Assembly: GCF_001314995.1 (NCBI RefSeq)
Contig: NZ_CP012938.1
Coordinates: 1,178,001 to 1,242,000, forward strand
DNA length: 64,000 nt
Reading direction: 5' to 3'
Source: Bacteroides ovatus
Lineage (GTDB): Bacteria; Bacteroidota; Bacteroidia; Bacteroidales; Bacteroidaceae
Made by a program: the position numbers and the translations under genes. Within the stretch, counting starts at the first letter, position 1. Every line of letters begins with the position of its first letter. The notes beneath the pieces were generated by a model that worked only from the letters and a program-made list of their open reading frames with translations, searched no databases and was not told the origin of the DNA. Shown here in pieces: positions 9,421-18,399 of this stretch.

Positions 9421-10752
9421 ATGAAAATAGGTTCTAAAATAGCTCTCTTCTATACATTAATCAGTGTACTGACCACTGTCATCATCATTGCTGTATTTTA
9501 TATTTTCAGTACGCAGTACATCAATAAACTTTATGCTTCTTACCTGCGTGAAAAAGCCTACCTGACCGCACAGAAGCATTGGGAAAAAGATGAAGTAGAC
9601 GAACAGAGCTACCAGATTATCCAGCGCAAATATGACGAACTCCTGCCCGAAGCCCATGAGATTCTTTTAAATATGGACAGTCTCTCCGAAGTGCATGATA
9701 CGCTGAATAAATACCTCACACAACACCAGCAGGCTCTTCTGCTGGCAGGACAGGACAGCATCCCTTTCTCCTTCAAATATAAGGATCAACTGGGAGCCGC
9801 CCTTTATTATCCGGATAATGAAGGAAACTTTATCGTACTCGTCATGTCCCGGAATGCCTACGGAACAGAAATCAAGGAACACCTATTGTTGCTTTCCATA
9901 TTTCTCATCTTAGCCAGTTCCGTCCTGATCTTTTTTATCGGAAAAATATATTCCGGCCGTATTCTGGTTCCCCTGCAACACATACTAAAGGAATTGAAAA
10001 GAATACGTGCCAACAGTCTGAACCGCCGATTAAAGACCACTGGTAATAATGACGAACTGGAGGACATGATAAAGACATTAAATAGCATGCTCGACCGTCT
10101 GGACAGTGCATTCAAGGCAGAAAAATCCTTTGTCAGTCACGCTTCACATGAGTTGAACAATCCGATTACTGCCATTCAGGGAGAATGTGAAATCAGTCTG
10201 CTGAAAGAAAGAAGCACGGGAGAATACATTGAATCCCTCCAACGAATTTCTTCGGAAAGCAAACGGTTATCCAGCCTGATCCGGCATCTTCTTTTTCTTT
10301 CACGACAAGAAGAAGAACTCCTGAAAAACAATATTGAAGAGATTATTTTGGCCGATATATTAAAAGAGTTGACAGCTTCTGATGAGAGAATCCATCTTCA
10401 TTTGGAAGAGACAGACCCGCAGATGACTGTAAAAGCCAATCCATATCTGTTGAAGATAGCATTAAAAAATATAATAGATAACGCCTGCAAATATTCTGAT
10501 AAAGAAGTAAATGTGACTCTCTACCGGGAGCAACAACAAGTCATTCTTGATATAGAAGACCGGGGAATCGGTATTCCACAAGAAGAAATAGAACACATAT
10601 TCCAGTCTTTCTATCGGGGCAGTAATACCCGGGACTATGCCGGACAAGGCATCGGACTTAGCCTGACCCTGAAAATCATTTCTGCTTATCATGCAAAGCT
10701 GGATATATCTTCAGAAATAGAAAAAGGAACAAAAGTACGGGTGATTTTTTAA
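9421..10752 (+). CDS. Sensor histidine kinase paired with the upstream regulator
   Basis: A 443-residue membrane kinase. One membrane segment lies at about 8-28, a periplasmic sensor of about 130 residues follows, and a second segment is near 158-178. A HAMP linker precedes the dimerisation helix with phosphorylated H243 in 'SHASHELNNPI'. The ATPase domain shows the N box 'NIIDNACKYS', G1 'DIEDRGIGIP' and G2 'GQGIGLSL'. Domain order is that of metal- or envelope-stress kinases such as CusS. The ligand cannot be told from the sensor region. The stop lies inside a hairpin that separates this gene from the convergent efflux operon. Confidence 0.92.
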   Translation: MKIGSKIALFYTLISVLTTVIIIAVFYIFSTQYINKLYASYLREKAYLTAQKHWEKDEVDEQSYQIIQRKYDELLPEAHEILLNMDSLSEVHDTLNKYLTQHQQALLLAGQDSIPFSFKYKDQLGAALYYPDNEGNFIVLVMSRNAYGTEIKEHLLLLSIFLILASSVLIFFIGKIYSGRILVPLQHILKELKRIRANSLNRRLKTTGNNDELEDMIKTLNSMLDRLDSAFKAEKSFVSHASHELNNPITAIQGECEISLLKERSTGEYIESLQRISSESKRLSSLIRHLLFLSRQEEELLKNNIEEIILADILKELTASDERIHLHLEETDPQMTVKANPYLLKIALKNIIDNACKYSDKEVNVTLYREQQQVILDIEDRGIGIPQEEIEHIFQSFYRGSNTRDYAGQGIGLSLTLKIISAYHAKLDISSEIEKGTKVRVIF

Positions 10753-10765
10753 TCACCCTTCTTTT
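10739..10765. terminator. Terminator between convergent kinase and efflux operon
   Basis: Arms GGGTGATT (10739-10746) and AATCACCC (10751-10758) enclose four T and are followed by TTCTTTTAT. The kinase stop codon lies within the hairpin. Confidence 0.65.
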
Positions 10766-10839
10766 ATCCCTTTCTCTCTCTACCTACTGAAAACTACAAA
10801 TTTAATCTATGAACGTTTTTTCCACAGAATAGAAATGAA

Positions 10840-13800
10840 CTAAATACGTCTTTGCAATAACTTTCCGTTTTTATCATATAACATTCGTTCATATACCACT
10901 TCCACAATAAGAGGAAAGACAAACAAGGCAAAGAAAGTCGCTCCTATCAATCCGCCGATAATGACAATCGCCAACGGACGTTGTGATTCCGAACCAATTC
11001 CATGACTCATGGCAGCGGGCATCAAACCGATAGCTGCCATTGCCGCTGTCATAATCACAGGGCGGATACGCGAGCGCACTCCTTCCTTAGTGGCTTTCTC
11101 CAAGGGCGAGCCGAGTTTTAGATTCGCCTTTATATCGGAAATCATAATCACCCCGTTCTGAATACAAATACCAAACAAGGCAATAAAACCGATACCGGCA
11201 GAAATGGAGAAGTTGAACTGCGTTATCAGAAGAGCCACAATACCACCCACGGCAGCGAACGGTACATTCAGCAATACCAGTCCCGCATCCCGCGCATTAG
11301 AGAATAGAATAAACAGGATGATAAAAATGATAGCAATACTGATAGGGACAACCTGTGCCAGACGTTTCGTGGCACGTTGCTGGTTCTCAAAATCGCCCGT
11401 CCATTTCAGAGAATAGCCTGCCGGCAAATGTACGGAAGCATTCACCTTTTTCTGCGCCTCGGCAACTGCCGTACCCATATCACGACCTCTCACCGAGAAT
11501 TTCACAGCACAGAAACGAGCGTGATTATCACGGAATATCAATAACGGTCCCGTAATCGTCGTTATATCTGCCAATTCTTTGATAGGTACCATCGTTCCAT
11601 CCATCGCCGGAACCAATATCTTACCTATCTCCTCTTCATTCTGACGGAATTGTTCGCTGTATCTTACCATGATATTAAACTTCCGCTCATCCTCATACAA
11701 CAGTGAAGCCGATTTTCCGCCAATAGCCATTTCGATAATTGATTGCATATCTTCCTTAGCAACGCCATAACGCGCCAATTGGCGTTCATTCAACTCTATA
11801 CGAAGCTCCGGCTGACCGATGTTCCGAATCACACCCAAGTCTTCAATCCCTTGAACCGTACCCAGGATTTTCTCTATCTGAACCGCATATTTCTCCGACT
11901 CATACAAATCTTTACCAAACACTTTCACCGCAATAGATCCTTTCACACCGGAAGCTGCTTCCTCCACATTATCGGTAATCGGTTGTGAGAAATTGAAGTC
12001 AATACCGGGATAAATGGATAAATCATCCTGCATCTTATCAATCAGTTCCAGTTTTGTCAACTTACTCTCCCATTCCTTTTCGGGATAAATATCAACGTGG
12101 AACTCGATATTATAGAATCCGGTAGCATCTGTACCGTCATTCGGTCGTCCGGTTTGCGACAGCACTTGCCGCACTTCCGGAAACGTTAATAGTTTCTTTC
12201 TCATTTTATTGGCAAGAGTCACCGATTCATCCAACGAAATGCTCTGTGGCAAGGTAGCACGAATATAGATAGATCCCTCATTCAACTGCGGAAGGAACTC
12301 CGTACCCAGGAAAGAGAAAAGCCATAATCCGACACCTGCTATTACGGTTGCCATTCCGATAGTCAGCTTCCTGTGCGCATAGAATAAATCAAAAAGAGCC
12401 GAACACTTCACATTGATAAAATGGACAAAACGGTTATTTTTCTCACGAACATTCTTTTTCAGTAACATGGAAGACATCACCGGAACCAATGTCAATGTAA
12501 AGATCAAAGCTCCCAACAGTGCAAAGCCCAACGTGTATGCCAAAGGAGAGAACATCTTTCCTTCTACCTTCTGGAAAGAGAAGATAGGAATCAATGCAGT
12601 GATGATAATCAATTTGGAGAAGAAAACCGCTTTTGCCTTGTCTTTTGCCGTGTGACGGATCAAGCCCATTTTAGACATCACATTAAAAGCCGGCATCCCC
12701 ACTTCCCTCGCTTTCTTGTCCAAAGCCACAAACACTCCTTCCACCATCACCACGGCCCCATCAATAATAATACCGAAGTCTATGGCTCCCATAGAAAGCA
12801 GATTGGCGGACATTCCCATCACCCGTAAACAGATAAATGCGAACAAAAGGGCTAATGGGATAACGACAGCAACAATCACGGTAGTCCGCCAATCTGCCAT
12901 AAAGATCAATACAATAAACGTAACCAATAATATTCCTTCAATCAGGTTATGCGTCACAGTCTTTACCGCCAGATTCACCAAGTCCTCCCGGTCATAGAAT
13001 GCCACTATCTTCACATCTTTCGGAAGCACATTCTGATTCAAGTCTTCTATTTTATCTTTCAGGTTGGCAATCACCTCACCCGGATTCTCTCCTTTCCGCA
13101 TGACTACAATCCCCTGTACAACATCATTTTCATCCATTCGGCCCACTTGTCCCAAACGAGGCAGACAGGATTCGTGTACATCGGCAAGATTCTTCACCAG
13201 AATCGGAGTGCCATTGATGTTTTTCACTACGATATTTCTCAATTCATCCAGATCGTTAATCAAACCGATTCCACGAACCACATAAGCTTGCGAACTTTTA
13301 GTGATAACATCTCCTCCTACATTGATATTACTTTTAGCTATCGCATCATACAGTTCCAAAGAGGTAATGCCATAATTAATCAACTGGTGAGGATTCACAC
13401 TTACCTCAAACGTCTTCACCTCCCCGCCGAAGCTCACAATATCCGCTACGCCGGATACCGAACGGAGATTACGTTCGATCACCCAATCCTGAATCGTTTT
13501 CAGTTCCCGCACACTGCGCTTGTCACTACGAAGCGTATAACGGAATATTTCCCCCGTTGGTCCATACAGAGGTTGTACTTCCGGAGTTACCCCGTCCGGA
13601 AGGTCGGCATCATTCAATAAATTATATACCTGTTGACGTGCGGTGAAATCATCGACACGATCTTCAAACATTACATTGATGACAGAAAGCCCGAAAAGAG
13701 TGGTGGAACGAATATCCGTTTTCTTCTGAACGGGATTCATCGCAATCTCAACAGGAATGGTGATAAACTTCTCTACCTCTTCGGCACTACGTCCCGGCCA

Positions 13801-13965
13801 TTGCGTGATAATCGTCACTTTCGTATTCGTCACATCCGGGAAAGCATCTATCGGAGTATGTTTAAAGGAAACAGCTCCGGCTATAACGGCAATCGCTGTA
13901 CAGAAGAAAATAAAGAATTTATTTTTCAGCGAGAAAGCCACTATATTATCTATGAATTTGTGCAT
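10840..13965 (-). CDS. czcA: Heavy-metal RND efflux pump, inner-membrane subunit (CzcA family)
   Basis: A 1041-residue RND transporter with twelve expected membrane helices and two large periplasmic loops. Helix four reads 'DFGIIIDGAVVMVEG' near residues 395-412. The D-x5-D-x6-E spacing of acidic residues there is the proton-relay signature of pumps for divalent cations such as Co, Zn, Cd (HME1 type), whereas the monovalent Cu/Ag CusA type lacks it. It is last in an operon with the outer-membrane channel and adaptor genes upstream (order on the minus strand: channel, adaptor, pump), 14 bp after the adaptor. Metal identity is inference from that motif. Confidence 0.92.
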   Translation of the reverse strand: MHKFIDNIVAFSLKNKFFIFFCTAIAVIAGAVSFKHTPIDAFPDVTNTKVTIITQWPGRSAEEVEKFITIPVEIAMNPVQKKTDIRSTTLFGLSVINVMFEDRVDDFTARQQVYNLLNDADLPDGVTPEVQPLYGPTGEIFRYTLRSDKRSVRELKTIQDWVIERNLRSVSGVADIVSFGGEVKTFEVSVNPHQLINYGITSLELYDAIAKSNINVGGDVITKSSQAYVVRGIGLINDLDELRNIVVKNINGTPILVKNLADVHESCLPRLGQVGRMDENDVVQGIVVMRKGENPGEVIANLKDKIEDLNQNVLPKDVKIVAFYDREDLVNLAVKTVTHNLIEGILLVTFIVLIFMADWRTTVIVAVVIPLALLFAFICLRVMGMSANLLSMGAIDFGIIIDGAVVMVEGVFVALDKKAREVGMPAFNVMSKMGLIRHTAKDKAKAVFFSKLIIITALIPIFSFQKVEGKMFSPLAYTLGFALLGALIFTLTLVPVMSSMLLKKNVREKNNRFVHFINVKCSALFDLFYAHRKLTIGMATVIAGVGLWLFSFLGTEFLPQLNEGSIYIRATLPQSISLDESVTLANKMRKKLLTFPEVRQVLSQTGRPNDGTDATGFYNIEFHVDIYPEKEWESKLTKLELIDKMQDDLSIYPGIDFNFSQPITDNVEEAASGVKGSIAVKVFGKDLYESEKYAVQIEKILGTVQGIEDLGVIRNIGQPELRIELNERQLARYGVAKEDMQSIIEMAIGGKSASLLYEDERKFNIMVRYSEQFRQNEEEIGKILVPAMDGTMVPIKELADITTITGPLLIFRDNHARFCAVKFSVRGRDMGTAVAEAQKKVNASVHLPAGYSLKWTGDFENQQRATKRLAQVVPISIAIIFIILFILFSNARDAGLVLLNVPFAAVGGIVALLITQFNFSISAGIGFIALFGICIQNGVIMISDIKANLKLGSPLEKATKEGVRSRIRPVIMTAAMAAIGLMPAAMSHGIGSESQRPLAIVIIGGLIGATFFALFVFPLIVEVVYERMLYDKNGKLLQRRI

Positions 13966-13979
13966 ACTATTTTCTGTTT

Positions 13980-15074
13980 TTAATCTGCATTCAACGCATT
14001 ATATACCAACAATACATTATTATTCAGCACTCTGTCTCCCTCGGAAAGTCCCGAACGGATATAGCACTCCTTGCTCAACTGCTTGTACACATCCACCTCT
14101 TTCACCTGCAAACGCTGATCCGGCTCCACCACGACCACATAATTCTTTCCTCCTTCAAATACCAGTGCATGAGCATCAATACGAGGCATGGAAGTTCCAT
14201 CCGCTTTACATTTCACACTTACATTCGTAAACATCCCCGGTTTCAACAAATATTCTTCATTCTTCAATTTGATGCGGACATTCATCGTTTTACTTTCACT
14301 ATTCAACAAATGATACACCTTATCAATCGTACCGGCAAACATCTTATCCGGATAAGCCAACGTAGAAATGCGTACGGAGGCACCTTCGGAAACCTTACTG
14401 ATATCGCTTTCATACACATCCGCCATCACCCATACGTCTGACAACCCCGAAATCGTGAACAGCACTTCACTCTGATCCGGACGCAACTGCATATCCCTGC
14501 TGATTTGTTTCTCCACAATAAACCCCGAAACGGGAGATTTCAGCTGATAATAAGCATTTCCGGAGAAATTATAAATAGAGAAAACATCCTTTATTCTTCT
14601 TTCTTCGGCTTCGGCACTTGTCAACTCCTGCTTCGCCTGAAGTACATCTTTATCCGAAGCCATGCCGGAAGCATACATATCCTGCGTAGCATCCATATTT
14701 CTGCGTGCCAGCAATAATTGTTGTTCCGCCTCTTTCAATTGCTTTTCATAATCTGCCACTTCTCCACTGCGGATGACTGCCAACACATCTCCCTTACGAA
14801 CAAAGTCTCCTATTTCAGCCTTCAATTCTGTTACCGTACCTCCAAACATCGGATATACATGTGCCACCTGATTCTCATTAAAAGTGACCCGCCCGTTCAA
14901 TGTCAGTTCGTCAATCACCTCTTGAACGTGAACCGTATCGACAGATACAATTCTCAACAAGCTATCTGTCAGGCATAAGGCAGCCGGTTCAACATTCGTT
15001 TGTTCTCCTTTACCGGAGCATGCTCCCAATACGGTAGTAAGCAATATGCAAGGAAGGAATTTATTCCAGTTCAT
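13980..15074 (-). CDS. czcB: RND efflux periplasmic adaptor, lipoprotein (CzcB family)
   Basis: A 364-residue membrane-fusion protein. The N-terminus has a lipoprotein signal with lipobox 'LGAC' near residue 19. A split biotinyl-lipoyl domain ('AHVYPMFGGTVTELKAEIGD' and 'LKSPVSGFIVEKQ') flanks an alpha-helical hairpin at about 110-170, followed by a beta-barrel and a membrane-proximal domain. It bridges CzcA and the outer-membrane channel. It lies 22 bp downstream of the channel gene. No histidine-rich metal-binding extension is present, unlike classical CzcB of Cupriavidus. Confidence 0.9.
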   Translation of the reverse strand: MNWNKFLPCILLTTVLGACSGKGEQTNVEPAALCLTDSLLRIVSVDTVHVQEVIDELTLNGRVTFNENQVAHVYPMFGGTVTELKAEIGDFVRKGDVLAVIRSGEVADYEKQLKEAEQQLLLARRNMDATQDMYASGMASDKDVLQAKQELTSAEAEERRIKDVFSIYNFSGNAYYQLKSPVSGFIVEKQISRDMQLRPDQSEVLFTISGLSDVWVMADVYESDISKVSEGASVRISTLAYPDKMFAGTIDKVYHLLNSESKTMNVRIKLKNEEYLLKPGMFTNVSVKCKADGTSMPRIDAHALVFEGGKNYVVVVEPDQRLQVKEVDVYKQLSKECYIRSGLSEGDRVLNNNVLLVYNALNAD

Positions 15075-15096
15075 AGTCTTTGATAATTTATGAATA

Positions 15097-16362
15097 TTAG
15101 TAGTTCAATATAGTTTGTCCGATAGTTGTATTCAGGTTTTCCATCGCCAGGAAAACATCTTTCTTTATTTCATGCAACTGAATACAAGTTTCTTTATAGC
15201 TGTCATAGTAATCGATAAACTCCAATAAACTGATATTTCGTTTCTTAAAGTTTTCATTCACTCCCGCAATCAATTTTTCAAAGTTACGTTCCAGTTCCAT
15301 ATTGGTAGATTGATAAAGCTGAACTGCTTTATCCAGTGAAGCATAAGCGGTATAAAGCTCCATATCCGCACGGTTAGCCGCATTTTCCTGTTCCGCTCCT
15401 GCCTGCTGGATACTAAAACGGGCAGCTTTCACATTTCCCTGGTTGCGGTTGAAAATAGGTACTGACAAGCTCACTCCTATTGCAAAATAGTTATTGATAA
15501 AGTTTCCGGCACGGTCATAACTACCATTCACCGAAAATTCCGGAAATGCCATTGATTTCTGCAATTTCAGATTTGCACGGGAAGCACTGACCGTACTCCG
15601 GGCAATCTTGAGATCCGGCCGTTCATTCACCATCGCTTTCAAGTCGGCGAACGATAGTTGAGACAAATCCAATTGCTTCAACACCTCTTCATCCAGTGAT
15701 AACTCAACCATCGTGTCTCCCGGAAGATTTAACAAGACATTAAGTTCCCCTCTAAGGGTCAACAACTCGTTTTCCCGTTCATTCTTCTCTTTCTTCAAAG
15801 AGAACAACATAGATTCCAGACGGGACATTTCCATCAATGAAATATTTCCTTTCTCCTGTTGCAGTTTCATTCCGGCAAGTAACTCTTGCAGAGAATTCAC
15901 TTCCTTCTCATAAATGGATATGGATTTCGAGAGAAAATAGACTTGTACAAACTTCTCATTCAGCTCCTGACGAAGTGTTCTCATCACCTCTTCAAACTGA
16001 TATTCTGCTATTTCCTTGTTGATTTTCTCCAGTTTCACCTGCTTATTCCGTTGTCCGGCAAGACGAATTACCTGTTCAATTCCCACAACCATTTCGCCCT
16101 CCTTACCAAAGTCAAAATACTTTCCGTTCAGGCGGTTATAAACATTCTGTTCTAACGAGATTACCGGATTCTCAAATAATTTGGCTTGCAGCACTTGTGC
16201 CTGTGCCATATCAATGTTGTACCGTTCGGCTATCAGCGATAAGTTACGTTCCAGAAAACGTTGTTCCGCCTCTTTCAGCGTTAATGTTCCTGTGGTAGCC
16301 TGTTGCGCGCATATTCCTCCTGTCAGCAGAAGAAAAAAAGAAATTAGAAATACTCTGTTCAT
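15097..16362 (-). CDS. czcC: RND efflux outer-membrane channel (TolC/CzcC family)
   Basis: A 421-residue outer-membrane efflux protein. A cleavable signal peptide ends around 'GGICAQQ' (residue 20). The rest is two repeats of long amphipathic helices with short strand segments, as in TolC-like trimers ('LKEAEQRFLERNLSLIAERYNI', shortened here to the first half). It is first in the efflux operon. A CAAAATTA box at 16403-16410, read on the minus strand as TAATTTTG, is a likely -7 element about 40 bp upstream of the ATG. It would export metals with CzcA and CzcB. Confidence 0.88.
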   Translation of the reverse strand: MNRVFLISFFLLLTGGICAQQATTGTLTLKEAEQRFLERNLSLIAERYNIDMAQAQVLQAKLFENPVISLEQNVYNRLNGKYFDFGKEGEMVVGIEQVIRLAGQRNKQVKLEKINKEIAEYQFEEVMRTLRQELNEKFVQVYFLSKSISIYEKEVNSLQELLAGMKLQQEKGNISLMEMSRLESMLFSLKKEKNERENELLTLRGELNVLLNLPGDTMVELSLDEEVLKQLDLSQLSFADLKAMVNERPDLKIARSTVSASRANLKLQKSMAFPEFSVNGSYDRAGNFINNYFAIGVSLSVPIFNRNQGNVKAARFSIQQAGAEQENAANRADMELYTAYASLDKAVQLYQSTNMELERNFEKLIAGVNENFKKRNISLLEFIDYYDSYKETCIQLHEIKKDVFLAMENLNTTIGQTILNY

Positions 16363-16551
16363 TACTATATTTATCTTTATTACCTTATTGTAGTTGTCGC
16401 GGCAAAATTACAAATCTGTAACCGGAGAGACGGGAAAAAGTCATTATAAGCCTCTCATATCAGATTAGAATTTGATTAGAAAACAGCCATAGAAGGAAGA
16501 ATTGTAAACACAACAGGAAAAATGGCTATCCTTCTTTTATCCCAACTCCCC

Positions 16552-16559
16552 TATCTTTG
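16552..16559 (+). promoter_or_regulatory. -7 box upstream of thioredoxin gene
   Basis: TATCTTTG matches the TAnnTTTG consensus of Bacteroides promoters and is 39 bp upstream of the ATG. The -33 box is poorly conserved. Confidence 0.55.
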
Positions 16560-16598
16560 CAGTAGAGAAAATGAAATGAACCATTAAAAATAGAATAT

Positions 16599-16961
16599 AT
16601 GAAAATAATAGATTTAACCAAAGATAGTTTTGTAGAGAAGGTAGCTGATTATCAATCTTATCCTGATAACTGGAACTTCAAAGGGAATAAACCTTGCCTG
16701 GTCGATTTTCATGCCCCGTGGTGCGTCTATTGCAAAGCTTTATCGCCTATATTAGACCAACTAGCTAAAGAATACGAAGGGAAATTAGATATTTATAAAG
16801 TAGATGTCGATCAGGAGCCGGAATTGGAAAGTGCATTTAAAATCCGCACCATTCCCAACCTGCTACTTTGCCCGCTGAACGGCAAACCGACAATGAAATT
16901 AGGTACAATGAATAAAAACCAATTGAAAGAACTGATAGAAACCAGTTTACTTTCAGAATAA
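16599..16961 (+). CDS. Thioredoxin
   Basis: A 120-residue cytoplasmic protein with no signal peptide and one thioredoxin fold. The redox pair is C42-C45 in 'APWCVYCK'; the usual WCGPC is replaced by WCVYC, as in a number of thioredoxin-like proteins. The cis-proline region 'IRTIPNLLL' is present. It has an N-terminal extension of about 25 residues ahead of the first thioredoxin strand. It is a single gene with its own promoter and terminator. A general disulfide reductase role is likely; the altered dipeptide may change its redox potential. Confidence 0.88.
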   Translation: MKIIDLTKDSFVEKVADYQSYPDNWNFKGNKPCLVDFHAPWCVYCKALSPILDQLAKEYEGKLDIYKVDVDQEPELESAFKIRTIPNLLLCPLNGKPTMKLGTMNKNQLKELIETSLLSE

Positions 16962-16970
16962 AAATACATT

Positions 16971-17014
16971 AAAAGTCCGGGATACTTCTGATGATGATAA
17001 ACTGCCGGACTTTT
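16971..17014 (+). terminator. Terminator after thioredoxin gene
   Basis: Arms AAAAGTCCGG (16971-16980) and CCGGACTTTT (17005-17014) pair perfectly; the arm ends in four T. It starts 9 bp after the stop. Confidence 0.75.
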
Positions 17015-17056
17015 GATATCATACAGAACATTGGCTTTTATAATAGGGAGTGTGTC

Positions 17057-17163
17057 AAAACGCAGATTAACGCGAATTATCGCAGAAATAATTTTATAAG
17101 TCATTGATTAATATATCAATATAAATGAAATAATCTGCGATAATTTGCGTTAATCTGCGTTTT
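17057..17163. repeat. 30-bp inverted repeat between thioredoxin and nagA
   Basis: Arms at 17057-17086 and 17134-17163 match as inverted repeats over 30 bp with one mismatch, around a 47-nt AT-rich loop. Each arm also contains the internal short repeat GCAGATTAA / GCGAATTATCGCAGA. It lies between convergent genes. It looks like a dispersed palindromic element and not a simple terminator. Confidence 0.85.
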
Positions 17164-17202
17164 ATTATTCATTATGACCCTCCTCTTTGGAGATTATTTC
17201 AA

Positions 17203-18378
17203 CTATTCTTTATGCAACAGAATATCAGTTCCCGGAACAATCTTTCCCATCGACCATACACATCGTACATTCAGTTCCTTATCAAGAATCACAATATCAG
17301 CATCCTTTCCCTTTGCCAACGCCCCTTTCCGGTCACTCACTCCAATTAAACGGGCAGGAGTTTCAGAAGCCATACGCACAGCATCTTCCAAAGGAATATT
17401 GGCTTTCTTTACCATGGTGTGAACCAATACATCCATCGTAGCCAGGCTACCGGCCAATGCAGAATGATCTGCCATCTTACATACGCCGTCCTCTATGATA
17501 TAGCGAGGATCAATCGGTTCATTCCCTTCATAAGCAGCATACGCCAAAGCATCGGTAACAAGACAGGTATTCTCCACGCCTTTCAACTTATAAACTAGTT
17601 TCAGGATAGTGGCAGGCAAGTGAATGCCATCCGCAATCACTTCCACGGTCATTCCATCCGTCAGATACACACTTTCCACTGTACCCTCATATTTATATTC
17701 ACGGCGTTTATGGAAACCCGGCATCGCATTATAGAAATGAGCGGCGTGAGAAAATCCTACTGCAAATGCAGCTTTAATTTCATCATATTCGGCTTCGGTA
17801 TGTGTAACAGCAGTCATAATTCCTTTCGAACGGGTATACTTTGCAAAATCATGTGCACCGGGTAGTTCGGGACTAATATCCCAACGTCTGATACAAGACG
17901 TACGCGCCAATAAAGGAATATATTCATTTTCATCCGGAGTTTTCAGAAAACCGTCATACTGTGTTCCCGCCATCTTCGGATTCAAGTAAGGACCTTCGAT
18001 ATGCAGGCCAAGAACAGGAGAATCCTTCTCTTTCATCAGGTTTTCACAGACATCAACTGCCTGGTAGATTCTTTCGAACGAGGTAGATGATAATGTAGGA
18101 AATATCCCGGTAGCACCATGTTTCAGATGTGCAGTAGTTGCCGTGCGGAATGCTTCTTCCGTTGCTTCCGTATAATCATGTCCGCCACCTCCATGTGCAT
18201 GCATACTTACAAATCCGGGCACAATCGTCATCCCTCTGGCATCAATAACCGTTGCACCGATAACCGCCAAATCACTGTTGGTCACCTCTAATATTTTTCC
18301 ATCACAAATCAATACGGAACCATCTTTCAACCAGCCTTGCGGGGTCAATATTCTTCCATTTATTATTTGAGTCAACAT
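17203..18378 (-). CDS. nagA: N-acetylglucosamine-6-phosphate deacetylase, copy 1
   Basis: A 391-residue amidohydrolase that removes acetate from GlcNAc-6-phosphate in the cytoplasm. The metal motif 'HAHGGGG' is near residue 61, followed by 'LHIEGPYLNPKMAG', 'HAAHFYNAMPGFHKR', 'IADGIHLP' and 'LVTDALA', the strands that carry metal and substrate ligands. It lies 21 bp downstream of a second nagA on the same strand, so the two are probably co-transcribed. The paralogues share the same N-terminal start 'MLTQIINGRILTPQGW' with few changes, which points to a tandem duplication. No nagB or transporter is adjacent. Confidence 0.92.
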   Translation of the reverse strand: MLTQIINGRILTPQGWLKDGSVLICDGKILEVTNSDLAVIGATVIDARGMTIVPGFVSMHAHGGGGHDYTEATEEAFRTATTAHLKHGATGIFPTLSSTSFERIYQAVDVCENLMKEKDSPVLGLHIEGPYLNPKMAGTQYDGFLKTPDENEYIPLLARTSCIRRWDISPELPGAHDFAKYTRSKGIMTAVTHTEAEYDEIKAAFAVGFSHAAHFYNAMPGFHKRREYKYEGTVESVYLTDGMTVEVIADGIHLPATILKLVYKLKGVENTCLVTDALAYAAYEGNEPIDPRYIIEDGVCKMADHSALAGSLATMDVLVHTMVKKANIPLEDAVRMASETPARLIGVSDRKGALAKGKDADIVILDKELNVRCVWSMGKIVPGTDILLHKE

Positions 18379-18399
18379 AGTTTTCGTTATTTATTAGAT

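Noticed and set aside
10840..13965. Multidrug (AcrB-type) RND pump
   Set aside because: The D/D/E pattern in helix four and the CzcB-like lipoprotein adaptor fit heavy-metal pumps and not AcrB.
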